Assembly: GCA_051418055.1 (NCBI GenBank)
Contig: JBPRGH010000103.1
Location: 1-64,000, forward strand
Origin: JBPRGH01 sp051418055
Lineage (GTDB): Bacteria; Bacteroidota; Bacteroidia; Cytophagales; Cyclobacteriaceae
Direction of reading: 5' to 3'
Length of the DNA: 64,000 nt
In this document: piece by piece, positions 1-9,165 of the stretch
How the letters are laid out: every line of letters starts with the position of its first letter
Position numbering within the stretch: position 1 is the first letter of the stretch
Translations under genes and position numbers: made by a program
The notes under the pieces: generated by a model
Database searches by the model: none
What the model was told of the DNA's origin: nothing
What the model saw: the letters and a program-made list of their open reading frames with translations, nothing else

Positions 1-49
1 TAAATGCATTTATTTTTACTCTATCTGATTTTAAGAAAGGATATATTCA

Positions 50-3000
50 ATGCCAAAGCCAGAAGCAGCAAAACCGGAAGTAGAAAAAAAGAAAGGCACA
101 ACAACTGATTTTGAACCAGAGCTTACCATTGTGGGCATTGGGGCTTCCGCAGGGGGGTTGCAGGCGCTAAAAACTTTTTTTGAAAATATTCCTGAAAAAA
201 GCGGCCTTGCCTATGTGGTGGTAGTCCATCTATCGCCTGAGCATAAAAGTATACTATCCGAATTGCTTCAGCCATTCACAAGTATGCCTGTCCAGCAGGT
301 TCAGCAAACTATAGCACTAAAACCTGATCATGTATATGTTATTCCTCCGGGCTGTAATTTAGACACCATAGACACACATCTGCGCCTTTCTGAGCTTGAA
401 GAAAAAAGAAGCAAACGAGCTCCTATTGATCATTTCTTCCGTACCCTAGCTAAAACACATGATGGAAACTCTATTGGTATTATCCTTACCGGAACGGGAT
501 CTGACGGCGCTCTTGGAATAAAAGAAATTAAAGGCAGAAATGGAATTGTAATTGTTCAGGACCCTAACGAGGCAGAATATGATGGCATGCCTCAAAGCGC
601 TATTAGCACAGGATTAGCGGATATGGTGCTTAGGGTATCTGAGATGCCAGATCAGATCATCCGTTTATCTAAAACAAAGCCTAATCTTCCTATTACAGAT
701 TCGGTAAACCAGCTTGAGCAAAATGAGCAGCAGCTGTTACATAGAATATTTGCACACATAAAATCCATCACAGGGCGGGATTTCAGCAAATATAAGATCT
801 CTACAATTATGCGGCGGATGCAACGGCGGATGCAGCTTTATCAAATTGTAGAGCTTAAGAACTACCTGGAGTTGTTAAGGCAAAATCAGGATGAAACACA
901 GGCTTTATCTGATGATTTTTTAATTAATGTCTCTAATTTCTTTCGTGATCCTGAAGTTTTCGAACAGATGGAGAAGGAAATAATACCTGCCCTGTTTAAA
1001 GATAAAGGGCCGGATGACCAGGTAAGGGTATGGTCAGTAGGTTGTGCAACAGGCGAAGAAGCTTATTCTCTTGCCATTTTATTATTAGAATACGTTCAGG
1101 ATAAACCTGGCGCCCCTAAATTCCAGGTATTTGCCAGTGACCTGCATGAACGCTCTTTGAAAAAGGCACGGGAAGGTTTTTATCCCGGAGATATTGAAAC
1201 TGATTTGAGTGGGAAACGCCTGAAAAGATTTTTTATAAAGGAAGATGGTGGTTTTAGGATACGTAAGGAAGTACGAGAGCAGGTGATATTTACACCTCAC
1301 AATCTACTTGGTGACCCTCCTTTCTCCAAGCTTGATCTTGTTGTCTGTCGAAATTTACTGATCTATCTCAAGCGCGATGTTCAAAAGGATGTGATGGGAA
1401 TATTCCACTACTCCCTGCGTGGCCAGGGATATCTGGTTTTAGGTACTTCAGAAAATCTCGAAACATCCGAACTATTCCGCACTGAAAATAAAGAATGTTC
1501 TATCTATTTAAAGCGAAATATTACACCTCCGGAGCCACGGCTTCCTGTATTTCCCGTAACACATAGCCATAAACATCATGTGAAAGAGCATTCTGCTCAT
1601 GAGCATGAACATGGAAGTTTTGGAATGCTGCACCAGCAGATGGTAGAGCAATTTGCACCGCCAAGCATTCTTATAAGCGGAGAAAATAAAGTACTCCACA
1701 TTTCGGAAAAAGCAGGGCGGTATCTGATCATGCCGGGCGGTGAGCCTACAAAGGATTTTTTTAGCCTGATACATAAAGAGCTTAGGAATGAATTAAGAAA
1801 CCTTCTCTATTCAGCAAAAGAGGGGAAGCAAACATTACAATCGAAACCTATCCCCCTGAAGATAGATGGTGAAACAAAATCTGTCATCATTTCTGTAAAA
1901 GTTTCGGAAAAACATCCCGATGAAAAGCTTGCCCTCATTGTTTTTAAAGAGCAGGATAAGATTTCAAAAGATGAAATTGATCATCAGGCAGAGGCCCGGG
2001 AGGTTAAGGATTCTAATACTTCTGCTATAGAGCTTGAGACTGAGCTTGATTTTACACAGCAGCGTTTGCAGTCAATTGTTGAAGAATATGAAACCTCTCA
2101 GGAGGAAATGAAGGCTGCCAATGAAGAGCTTCAGTCTTCAAATGAGGAGCTGCGGTCTACTATGGAAGAGCTGGAGACCAGCAAGGAAGAGCTTCAGTCT
2201 ATGAATGAAGAACTCGCCACGGTCAACCAGGAGAACCGTCATAAGGTCGAAGAGCTAAGCCAGCTTTCCAGCGACCTTCAAAATCTAATGGCAGCAACAG
2301 AAATTGCAACATTATTTTTAAGCAAAGACTTTCGCATTTTGCGCTTTACACCACGGCTGGGAGAGCTTTTTAATATTCGTCCGGCCGATAAAGGCCGGCC
2401 AATTACAGATATAACCAACCGTTTGGGGTACACGCAGATAAAAACAGATTCTAAGAAGGTCCTGGATAATCTTATACCCGTAGAGCGAGAAGTGCAGGAT
2501 GAAAGTGGCAACTGGTATCTTACCCGTATTTTGCCATACCGCAGTACTCAGGATCGAATTGAAGGAGTAGTTATAACTTTTGTAGATATCACTTCCCGAA
2601 AAAAATCTGAAGATGCCCTAAGGAAAAGTGAGGAGCAGTTCCGGGCTTTGATAGAGGCTTCCGCTCAAATGGTATGGAAAACGGATGCAAAAGGTAAAGT
2701 AGTAGAAGATTCCGCTTCGTGGCGCGAATATACCGGTCAGTCGTTTGAAGAATGGAAAGGGTTTGGCTGGATAAATGCCATACATCCGGAGGACCGTGAA
2801 CTGGCAAAATCCAATTGGCAAAGATCAATAGAAAAGGAGGAACAGCTGGAATCCACTTTTCGTGTCAAACATGTCAGTGGTGAGTGGCGCTGGACAATCG
2901 TGAGGGCGGTGCCAATCCGCAGTAAAGGCGGCTCCATTAATGGCTGGGTAGGCATGAATATTGATATCCATGATCAAAAGATTGCAGAAGAAGCTTTAAA

Positions 3001-4060
3001 GAAAAGTGAAGCTAATCTTCGTGAATCAAAGGATCTTTTAACTCTCGCAAGAGAAGCCTCAAACCTTGGCTGGGGTACCTGGAACTATAGTACCGGAAAA
3101 ACAGAATGGGATAAACGAGGCCAGCAAATCCTTGGGCTGAAAGATCAGGAGAATACTTATGAGGACTGGATAAAACATGTGCACCCGGAAGATCGGCAGC
3201 GGGTTGAAAAACAGATAAAGGAAAGTGCAGAGCACGGAAAATCCTTTGATATTGAATATCGCGTAATCTTACCCAATGATGACATAAGGTATATCCATGG
3301 AACAGGCGCTTTTACTATTAATGACGAAAATGCTGCTATAACAGGCACCGGCCATCTAAGGGATATTACAGCTCATAAACTCCTGCAGCAACAGAAGGAT
3401 GATTTTATGAGAATCGCTTCACATGAATTAAAAACACCGGTTGCTGTAATAAAAGGTTATATTAATATGATTGAAGACCTTATCCGCGAAAAAGGTCATG
3501 ATAATGAAGCTAACCTTTTAGTTAAAGTCGATCTACAGATCAACAAGATCATACAGCTTATAAACGACCTGCTTGATGTCTCAAAAATAGAAGCAGGGCA
3601 ATTGAAATTTGAAGAGCGGGAGTATGATTTTGATGAGCTTGTTGAAGAGGTAGTGCAGGATATGCAGCAGATCAGCAGCCATGAATTGAAATATGAAGGC
3701 AGGTGCGGAAAAACAGTTGTCGGAGACCGGAACCGGACCGGGCAGGTGATGATAAACCTTATTTCCAATGCCATTAAATATTCACCGAAAAATTCTACAA
3801 TTAATATTAACTGTAGCTTAAAAGATTCTGAAGCGGTCTTAAGTGTGACAGACAAAGGAACGGGTATTTCCTCTAACGATGTGAAACATATTTTTGACCG
3901 TTTTTACAGGGTTAATGAAACCTTACATAAAGCCACGGGCCTTGGTCTTGGCCTGTTTATTTCTGCTGAGATCATTCGCCGGCAAGGTGGAAAGATCTGG
4001 GTAGAAAGCACGAAGGGTAAAGGGTCTACTTTTAGTTTTTCGTTGCCTGTTAAGGGGTAG
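50..4060 (+). CDS. CheB-CheR-PAS-histidine kinase fusion protein
   Basis: A 1336-residue cytoplasmic signalling fusion. Residues about 25-205 are a CheB methylesterase domain with its triad visible: Ser33 in GIGASAGG, His60 in HLSPEH, Asp152 in GTGSDG. Residues about 220-490 are a CheR methyltransferase domain with the SAM motif VGCATGEEAYS. A His-rich linker, a PAS-like segment and a long coiled coil rich in EEL repeats (about 660-750) follow, then further PAS domains ending about residue 1105. The kinase core has the phosphoacceptor His1125 in SHELKTP, then HATPase N, G1 and G2 boxes (NLISNAIKYSP, DKGTGI, GLGLGLF). There are no membrane segments and no fused receiver domain, and no chemotaxis genes lie nearby. 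Such fusions usually signal through separate response regulators. Family assignment is sure; the signal is unknown. Confidence 0.94.
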   Translation: MPKPEAAKPEVEKKKGTTTDFEPELTIVGIGASAGGLQALKTFFENIPEKSGLAYVVVVHLSPEHKSILSELLQPFTSMPVQQVQQTIALKPDHVYVIPPGCNLDTIDTHLRLSELEEKRSKRAPIDHFFRTLAKTHDGNSIGIILTGTGSDGALGIKEIKGRNGIVIVQDPNEAEYDGMPQSAISTGLADMVLRVSEMPDQIIRLSKTKPNLPITDSVNQLEQNEQQLLHRIFAHIKSITGRDFSKYKISTIMRRMQRRMQLYQIVELKNYLELLRQNQDETQALSDDFLINVSNFFRDPEVFEQMEKEIIPALFKDKGPDDQVRVWSVGCATGEEAYSLAILLLEYVQDKPGAPKFQVFASDLHERSLKKAREGFYPGDIETDLSGKRLKRFFIKEDGGFRIRKEVREQVIFTPHNLLGDPPFSKLDLVVCRNLLIYLKRDVQKDVMGIFHYSLRGQGYLVLGTSENLETSELFRTENKECSIYLKRNITPPEPRLPVFPVTHSHKHHVKEHSAHEHEHGSFGMLHQQMVEQFAPPSILISGENKVLHISEKAGRYLIMPGGEPTKDFFSLIHKELRNELRNLLYSAKEGKQTLQSKPIPLKIDGETKSVIISVKVSEKHPDEKLALIVFKEQDKISKDEIDHQAEAREVKDSNTSAIELETELDFTQQRLQSIVEEYETSQEEMKAANEELQSSNEELRSTMEELETSKEELQSMNEELATVNQENRHKVEELSQLSSDLQNLMAATEIATLFLSKDFRILRFTPRLGELFNIRPADKGRPITDITNRLGYTQIKTDSKKVLDNLIPVEREVQDESGNWYLTRILPYRSTQDRIEGVVITFVDITSRKKSEDALRKSEEQFRALIEASAQMVWKTDAKGKVVEDSASWREYTGQSFEEWKGFGWINAIHPEDRELAKSNWQRSIEKEEQLESTFRVKHVSGEWRWTIVRAVPIRSKGGSINGWVGMNIDIHDQKIAEEALKKSEANLRESKDLLTLAREASNLGWGTWNYSTGKTEWDKRGQQILGLKDQENTYEDWIKHVHPEDRQRVEKQIKESAEHGKSFDIEYRVILPNDDIRYIHGTGAFTINDENAAITGTGHLRDITAHKLLQQQKDDFMRIASHELKTPVAVIKGYINMIEDLIREKGHDNEANLLVKVDLQINKIIQLINDLLDVSKIEAGQLKFEEREYDFDELVEEVVQDMQQISSHELKYEGRCGKTVVGDRNRTGQVMINLISNAIKYSPKNSTININCSLKDSEAVLSVTDKGTGISSNDVKHIFDRFYRVNETLHKATGLGLGLFISAEIIRRQGGKIWVESTKGKGSTFSFSLPVKG

Positions 4061-4065
4061 TTTGA

Positions 4066-4229
4066 AGTTTAAAGTTTAAAGTTCAAAGTTCAAAGTTCAA
4101 AGTTTAAGGTTCAAAGTTTCTGGTTCGTGGTTCCTGGTTCGTGGTTCCTGGTTCTTGGTTCACTGACCCCGGCTCTATGCTCCAAGTTCTCTATGCTCTA
4201 TGCTCTATGCTCTTAGCTCTTGCTCTTTG
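4066..4229. repeat. Three consecutive heptanucleotide tandem arrays
   Basis: Directly after the kinase stop codon lie three period-7 arrays. Positions 4066-4114 hold seven units of AGTTYAA (one with a first-base change). Positions 4121-4162 hold six exact units of TGGTTCN. Positions 4173-4229 hold degenerate CTCTATG units, three of them exact and adjacent at 4189-4209. The stretch has no credible ORF. It resembles the short tandemly repeated repetitive sequences described in cyanobacteria only in unit length; the role here is unknown. Confidence 0.85.
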
Positions 4230-4276
4230 CTACTTAAAAATTGGAATTTAAAGTTTAATATTTCTATCTTCGAATA

Positions 4277-5353
4277 GTGCATCGAAGGATTATTGTGAGG
4301 ATAGCTTTTCTACTTTTTCTAATTTCCTTTCCGGGATTTTCCCAATCTACGCTGGAGGATATTATTCCTGAAATTCAGTTTAAAGGAGACACTATTGAAT
4401 CTTTATTTAAATATGTAGCTACTTCTGTCTCTTATGATACCCGCTTCAAAGATGCTCCTCCACAATATCATTCATACGATGAGGTACTAGAAGATGTGCT
4501 TGAGGATAAAAAGGGTGTATGCATGCATTATGCCACCCTATTTGATGCTTTGTGCAAATACTATGGTTATAGAAGCTACATGATTGGCGGCTATACGAAA
4601 TTCATGAATCAGGAGCCAGGAACTGTGCCGCATGCATGGAATGCTGTTGAAATCGATGGGGAATGGTATTTGTTTGATCCTACATGGGCAGCCGGCTATG
4701 TTGTTAATGATAAATTTATTAAACAGTATGAGCCTGAGCTATGGTATAAAAAAGATCCACAAGGTTTTATTTATAGTCATATTCCTTTTGATCCGGTTTT
4801 TCAGTTTCTGGAGAATCCAATTTCACATCATACTGTTGCAGATGGTACATATAAACCGGGGCAGACGATTAATCTATCTGCCTTATTACAGGAATATGAG
4901 ACTTCAACTGAAACAGTAAGGCTTGAAAGGTCTTTAGAGCGTATTGATGAAGCCGGAATCACTAATCATTTAATTGCTAATAAAAAAGAATTTATACAGG
5001 AGCAGCTATCTATCCATAGTCACAATGAATATATTTATGCATTCAGTGATGGCAGCAACTTACTTACGGATGCCCAAAAGGAATATGAGCGATATCTATT
5101 GGCTAAAAAGAAGCTATTTAAAAAATCTTCAGAGGCTGAATTACATATGCTGCTACAATCCTCCTCACAAAAGTTAAAGACGGCTTATAATCAGTTTGTT
5201 TCATTGAAAATCACAAACAGGCAGCTCCAGAAATCAGTAAAAGAAAAGATCGCTATTTCAGATCAACTATTGGCTGTTATCGAACAGGAAGAGATATTCT
5301 TTAATAAGTATCAAAAGACCTGGAAACCGTTGAGGATTTTTGTCTTCCTTTAA
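4277..5353 (+). CDS. Secreted transglutaminase-like (cysteine protease fold) protein
   Basis: A 358-residue exported protein. A signal peptide (basic start, hydrophobic core to about residue 22, cleavage near FSQ) precedes a transglutaminase-like domain at about 40-150. The papain-like triad is visible as Cys82 (KGVCMHYA), His119 (PHAWN) and Asp134 (FDPTW). The GVC...HAW...DPTW order is that of bacterial transglutaminase/kyphoscoliosis-type domains, which act as proteases or crosslinking enzymes. The C-terminal 200 residues are mostly helical and charged, with no recognisable domain. The start is a GTG at 4277; another in-frame GTG at 4295 would also keep the signal peptide. A near-match to the -7 element (TATCTTCG) lies just upstream. 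It stands alone between two repeat-rich intergenic regions. The substrate is unknown. Confidence 0.85.
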   Translation: MHRRIIVRIAFLLFLISFPGFSQSTLEDIIPEIQFKGDTIESLFKYVATSVSYDTRFKDAPPQYHSYDEVLEDVLEDKKGVCMHYATLFDALCKYYGYRSYMIGGYTKFMNQEPGTVPHAWNAVEIDGEWYLFDPTWAAGYVVNDKFIKQYEPELWYKKDPQGFIYSHIPFDPVFQFLENPISHHTVADGTYKPGQTINLSALLQEYETSTETVRLERSLERIDEAGITNHLIANKKEFIQEQLSIHSHNEYIYAFSDGSNLLTDAQKEYERYLLAKKKLFKKSSEAELHMLLQSSSQKLKTAYNQFVSLKITNRQLQKSVKEKIAISDQLLAVIEQEEIFFNKYQKTWKPLRIFVFL

Positions 5354-5397
5354 TGGCTTGTTCTTACCTCTACTGGCGGAACCTAATTAAATTCATC

Positions 5398-5405
5398 TAA
5401 GTTTG
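5398..5405 (+). promoter_or_regulatory. Bacteroidota -7 promoter element
   Basis: TAAGTTTG exactly matches TAnnTTTG. It ends 8 nt before the ATG at 5414, so the transcript would be almost leaderless. No clear -33 element is visible about 20 nt upstream. Confidence 0.5.
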
Positions 5406-5413
5406 TAATATAT

Positions 5414-5662
5414 ATGAAGTGCCCGACCAAAAAAATATGTTTTATCAGTAAAGAAGTAGCCGAAGAAGAATTACTGGCTAACCGGGCAAAATATAATTAC
5501 TCCTCCGGGACCGGACCCATCAACGTGTACAAATGTGATGTTTGTGAATATTATCACTTTACCTCTAAAGGTGAAATGAATTCCAGGCTCCTTTCTAAAG
5601 ACTCCAAAAAGAAGATCGACCGCGAAAGCGAAGCCAATTACTGGCTGAATAAATTGAAGTAG
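5414..5662 (+). CDS. Small zinc-ribbon-like conserved hypothetical protein
   Basis: An 82-residue basic protein. Cysteines at residues 3 and 9 near the N-terminus, and a CDVC pair in YKCDVCEYYHF at about 40-50, suggest a small zinc-binding or ribbon fold. A charged helical tail follows. No signal peptide or membrane segment is seen. It has its own likely promoter, since TAAGTTTG lies immediately upstream. Small proteins with a KCxxCxxYH core are common in Bacteroidota and some phages, but their function is not established. A nucleic-acid or metal-binding role is inference only. Confidence 0.7.
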   Translation: MKCPTKKICFISKEVAEEELLANRAKYNYSSGTGPINVYKCDVCEYYHFTSKGEMNSRLLSKDSKKKIDRESEANYWLNKLK

Positions 5663-5724
5663 TTTTTAGTTTTTGGTTTTTGGTTTTAGATAGAACTTAA
5701 TTCTTAATTCTTAATTCTTAATTA
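5662..5724. repeat. Heptanucleotide repeats (GTTTTTG-like and TTAATTC)
   Basis: Immediately after the small zinc-ribbon gene, a degenerate TTTTTGG-type period-7 tract (5662-5690) is followed by three exact TTAATTC units and a TTAATTA unit (5697-5724). The rest of the gap to 5899 is AT-rich. It contains a shorter CTTAATTTTTAATTTC tract near 5790 and no ORF. Confidence 0.75.
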
Positions 5725-5899
5725 CTCGTACCCGCAGGCATGCCGCACCTCCCCTCATGAATCTCCGCTGTGCTACGATTTCTTAATTTTTAATTTCCTA
5801 AAATCTTACATTGAAAATTTTATTTGCCATTTATATAATTTTCCATTGTTTCCTTTTGCTATTATTGATATATTAAATTCTTTTTAATATCGGTATAAA

Positions 5900-6787
5900 A
5901 TGAATGAAAATCCAGGCAGAAGGGTTACTTTAAAAAAGCTAGTGGCAGGATCTGTTGCGGCTGTTTCAGTAGGCTTTTGGCCTACGATATCTGAAGCATC
6001 AGTGCCTTCAGAGAAACTCGGATTTAATGGCAGGATCAACCATTCCATTTGCCGGTGGACATTTCCTCATCTTTCTCTTGAAGAATTGGCCCTACTGGTA
6101 AAAGAGATTGGATTTAATGCAATTGATCTTATAGGACCTAAGGAATGGCCAATACTAAAAAAGCATGGCATAGATTCATCAATGTGCAATGGTGCAGAAG
6201 TAAGCCTGGAGCAGGGATGGAATAACAAAGATTATCATGGTCAGCTAATAAAAAATTATACGGAAATGATCCCGCTGGTGGGGAAAGCCGGCTATACAAA
6301 TCTCATCCTTTTTAGTGGCAACCGTGATGGAATGGATGATGAGACTGGATTAAAAAATTCTGTTGAAGGCTTGAAAAAAATACTTTCTTTGGCAGAGAAG
6401 CATAATGTGATATTACAGATGGAGCTTTTTAACAGCAAAGTAAATCATCCGGATTATATGGCTGATAACAGCCCCTGGGGAATAGAGCTCTGCAAACGGT
6501 TAGGCTCAGAAAATTTTAAACTTCTTTACGACATTTACCATATGCAGATCAGTGAAGGGGACATTATTCGAACAATAAGAGACAACCATCAATATTTCGG
6601 CCACTACCATACAGCAGGAGTGCCGGGAAGAAATGAAATAGATGAAACGCAGGAGCTTTATTATCCGGCTATTATGAAGGCCATTGCTGATACCGGCTAT
6701 ACCGGCTATGTAGCACAGGAATTCATTCCTAAGTCAGAGGATAAAGCTGCAGCTCTTCGGAACGCTATAAAAATATGTGATATATAA
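5900..6787 (+). CDS. Tat-exported TIM-barrel sugar isomerase (hydroxypyruvate isomerase-like)
   Basis: A 295-residue protein of the xylose isomerase-like TIM-barrel family. An N-terminal twin-arginine-type signal (GRRVTLKKLVAG, then a hydrophobic stretch) predicts folded export to the periplasm. Likely metal and catalytic residues are Glu175 (QMELFN), Asp211/His214 (YDIYHMQ), His237 (HYHTAG) and Glu274 (AQEFIP), a layout typical of hydroxypyruvate isomerase and related epimerases. It is the first gene of an operon with a GMC oxidoreductase (13 nt gap) and a small subunit, so the likely substrate is an oxidised sugar or glycoside produced in the periplasm. The exact substrate cannot be told from sequence. 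No exact TAnnTTTG element was found just upstream. Confidence 0.87.
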   Translation: MNENPGRRVTLKKLVAGSVAAVSVGFWPTISEASVPSEKLGFNGRINHSICRWTFPHLSLEELALLVKEIGFNAIDLIGPKEWPILKKHGIDSSMCNGAEVSLEQGWNNKDYHGQLIKNYTEMIPLVGKAGYTNLILFSGNRDGMDDETGLKNSVEGLKKILSLAEKHNVILQMELFNSKVNHPDYMADNSPWGIELCKRLGSENFKLLYDIYHMQISEGDIIRTIRDNHQYFGHYHTAGVPGRNEIDETQELYYPAIMKAIADTGYTGYVAQEFIPKSEDKAAALRNAIKICDI

Positions 6788-6800
6788 TTTTTTAAAATAG

Positions 6801-8483
6801 ATGTCAAATCAAAAATATGATGCCATAGTCGTAGGGTCGGGAATAAGCGGCGGCTGGGCGGCAAAAGAGCTAACCGAAAAGGGGCTTAAGGTCCTTATGC
6901 TTGAAAGAGGTAAGAATGTTGAGCATATAAAAGATTATACTAATGCCACCAAGCATCCATGGGAGGTGCCTCACAGGGGCAGGGATACGCAGGAGATGAT
7001 CAAAAACCATCCTGTCTTAAAACGTGATTATGTTCTTAATGAGCTTAATCTCGATTGGTGGGCACATGAAGATGAATGTCCTTACGTGGAGGATAAACCT
7101 TTTAACTGGTTCAGGGGATATCAGGTTGGCGGGCGCTCATTGCTTTGGGGCCGTCAAAGCTATCGCTGGAGTGAAATGGATTTTGAATCCAATGCAAAAG
7201 ATGGTATTGCCGTTGACTGGCCTATCCGCTATAAAGATGTTGCTCCTTATTATGATAAGGTAGAGCGTTTTATCGGCGTAAACGGATCGAAAGAGGGCCT
7301 CCCGCAGCTTCCTGACGGAGAATTCTTACCTGCAATGGAAATGAACTGCGTGGAGAAAGATGTAGCGGCAAGAATAAAATCACATTATCAGGATAGCAGG
7401 CGAATGATAATGGGCAGATCAGCAAATCTTACCATACCTCTTGAAGGACGCGCCCCCTGTCAATATCGTAATAAATGCTCACTTGGCTGTCCTTTTGGGG
7501 CTTATTTCAGCACTCAGTCTTCCACTCTTCCTGCTGCAATGAAAACCGGAAATCTTACCCTTCGCCCATTCTCTATAGTTACCCAGGTGAAGTATGATAA
7601 GGACAATAAAAAAGCAACAGGTGTGGAAGTTTTAGATGCTGAAACAAATCAGACCTACGAATTTGATGCTGATATCATTTTCTTGTGTGCGTCCTCTTTT
7701 AATTCCACCTGGATCTTAATGAATTCTGCTACTGATATTTGGCCGGAAGGATTAGGCAGCAGCTCAGGAGAGCTTGGCCATAATGCCATGGACCATCATT
7801 TTCGTGCAGGAGCATCAGGAATCGTTGAAGGTTATGATGACAAATACTACTACGGAAGAAGACCCAATGGTCTATATGTACCGCGGTTCCAAAATATCAA
7901 TGGTGATAAACGTGATTATATCCGTGGGTTTGGCTATCAGGGGGGTGCCAGCAGGAATGGCTGGACTGAAAAAGTAGCAGAACTTGGCGCAGGAGTAGAA
8001 TTAAAAGAGTTGCTTTCAGAACCCGGGCCATGGACAATAGGTATTAACGGTTTCGGTGAAATCCTGCCGGACCATAGCAATCGCATATATTTAAGTAAGG
8101 AAAAGAAAGATAAATGGGGATTACCTGCATTGGTAATGGATTGTAAACTAGGGGATAACGAAGAGAAGATGCGGAAGGATATGCAGAAAGATGCCGCTGA
8201 AATGCTTGAAATAGCCGGTGTAAAAAATGTCCACACATGGGATGCAGGATATACTTTTGGCCAGGGAATACATGAGATGGGTACAGCCAGAATGGGACGT
8301 GATCCGAAGACATCTGTATTAAATGGAAATAACCAGGTGTGGGATGCCAAGAACGTTTTTGTTACCGATGGATCATGTATGACATCAGCTGCCTGTCAGA
8401 ATCCATCTCTAACTTATATGGCATTGACCGCCAGGGCAGTAGAGTTTGCAGTAAATGAATTAAAAACTAAAAATCTAGCATAA
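6801..8483 (+). CDS. GMC family sugar oxidoreductase (FAD), large subunit
   Basis: A 560-residue flavoprotein of the glucose-methanol-choline oxidoreductase family. The N-terminal FAD-binding motif is VVGSGISGGWAAKEL (about 10-25), followed by the acidic end of strand 2 at MLERG. A cysteine cluster PCQYRNKCSLGCP lies near residue 220, as in gluconate and glucoside dehydrogenases. The C-terminal catalytic region has HEMGTARMG (His about 493) and NPSLTYMALTARA. No signal peptide is seen, so export may ride on the small subunit encoded 1 nt downstream. With a subunit-3-like partner it probably oxidises a sugar or sugar acid (gluconate 2-dehydrogenase or glucoside 3-dehydrogenase type). No cytochrome c subunit gene is present in the cluster. 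Confidence 0.93.
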   Translation: MSNQKYDAIVVGSGISGGWAAKELTEKGLKVLMLERGKNVEHIKDYTNATKHPWEVPHRGRDTQEMIKNHPVLKRDYVLNELNLDWWAHEDECPYVEDKPFNWFRGYQVGGRSLLWGRQSYRWSEMDFESNAKDGIAVDWPIRYKDVAPYYDKVERFIGVNGSKEGLPQLPDGEFLPAMEMNCVEKDVAARIKSHYQDSRRMIMGRSANLTIPLEGRAPCQYRNKCSLGCPFGAYFSTQSSTLPAAMKTGNLTLRPFSIVTQVKYDKDNKKATGVEVLDAETNQTYEFDADIIFLCASSFNSTWILMNSATDIWPEGLGSSSGELGHNAMDHHFRAGASGIVEGYDDKYYYGRRPNGLYVPRFQNINGDKRDYIRGFGYQGGASRNGWTEKVAELGAGVELKELLSEPGPWTIGINGFGEILPDHSNRIYLSKEKKDKWGLPALVMDCKLGDNEEKMRKDMQKDAAEMLEIAGVKNVHTWDAGYTFGQGIHEMGTARMGRDPKTSVLNGNNQVWDAKNVFVTDGSCMTSAACQNPSLTYMALTARAVEFAVNELKTKNLA

Positions 8484-8484
8484 G

Positions 8485-9060
8485 ATGGACAGAAGAGAAG
8501 CTGTTAAAGCCGTTTCCCTGCTGATGGGAGGAACACTTGTAGGTGCAAATATTTTTCTTACCGGCTGTAAAATAAATCGTGATGTTCGCGTCAATAAGCT
8601 ATTTATGGAAAGTGACGTTGTTTTACTGGATGAAATAGGTGAAACCATTATCCCTACTACAGATACTCCTGGCGCAAAAGCCACGCAAATTGGTGGATTT
8701 ATGGCGATGATGGTCCTGGATTGTTATGAACCAAAGGATCAAAAAGCTTTTACCGATGGACTGGTGACATTCAGAAAGGAATTTGAGGAGCTGTATGGCA
8801 GTGAATTTGAAGAAGCTTCGGTGCAGGACCGAACTGAATATCTGAATGCACTTAATTCAAAAATGATAACATATAATGCACTTAATAAAGACAATCCTGA
8901 AACTCCTGTCCATTATTATAAAATGATGAAGGAACTTACGCTGTTAGGCTATTTCACTTCAGAGATCGGGTGTACACAAGCAAAAAGATATATTGAAACT
9001 CCAGGACGCTATGATGGCTGCGTTGATTATAAAAAAGGAGATAAAGCCTGGGCCACATGA
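8485..9060 (+). CDS. Gluconate 2-dehydrogenase subunit 3-like lipoprotein
   Basis: A 191-residue protein matching the gluconate 2-dehydrogenase subunit 3 family by its core (LLDEIGETIIPTTDTPGAK and a C-terminal PVHYYKMMKELTLLGYFTSEIG region). Its start codon follows the GMC gene stop by 1 nt, so the two are translationally coupled. The N-terminus carries a twin arginine (DRREAVKAVS), a hydrophobic stretch and a lipobox-like LTGC at about residue 28. This suggests Tat export followed by lipid anchoring, carrying the GMC subunit with it. Family proteins act as chaperone or small subunit of the dehydrogenase. Good confidence on family, moderate on topology. Confidence 0.9.
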   Translation: MDRREAVKAVSLLMGGTLVGANIFLTGCKINRDVRVNKLFMESDVVLLDEIGETIIPTTDTPGAKATQIGGFMAMMVLDCYEPKDQKAFTDGLVTFRKEFEELYGSEFEEASVQDRTEYLNALNSKMITYNALNKDNPETPVHYYKMMKELTLLGYFTSEIGCTQAKRYIETPGRYDGCVDYKKGDKAWAT

Positions 9061-9165
9061 TTTGTTAAAAATTAACTTTTTCTCATACATAAAATTCCTC
9101 CGGGCATTTTCTTTAAGAGCAGAACAATTTTGCTTTTTTACTGTAGTAAAAGAAAATATGTTTTC

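Noticed and set aside
1..49. Possible leader or promoter of the kinase.
   Set aside because: Too short to judge; no exact TAnnTTTG element is seen in the 49 nt available.
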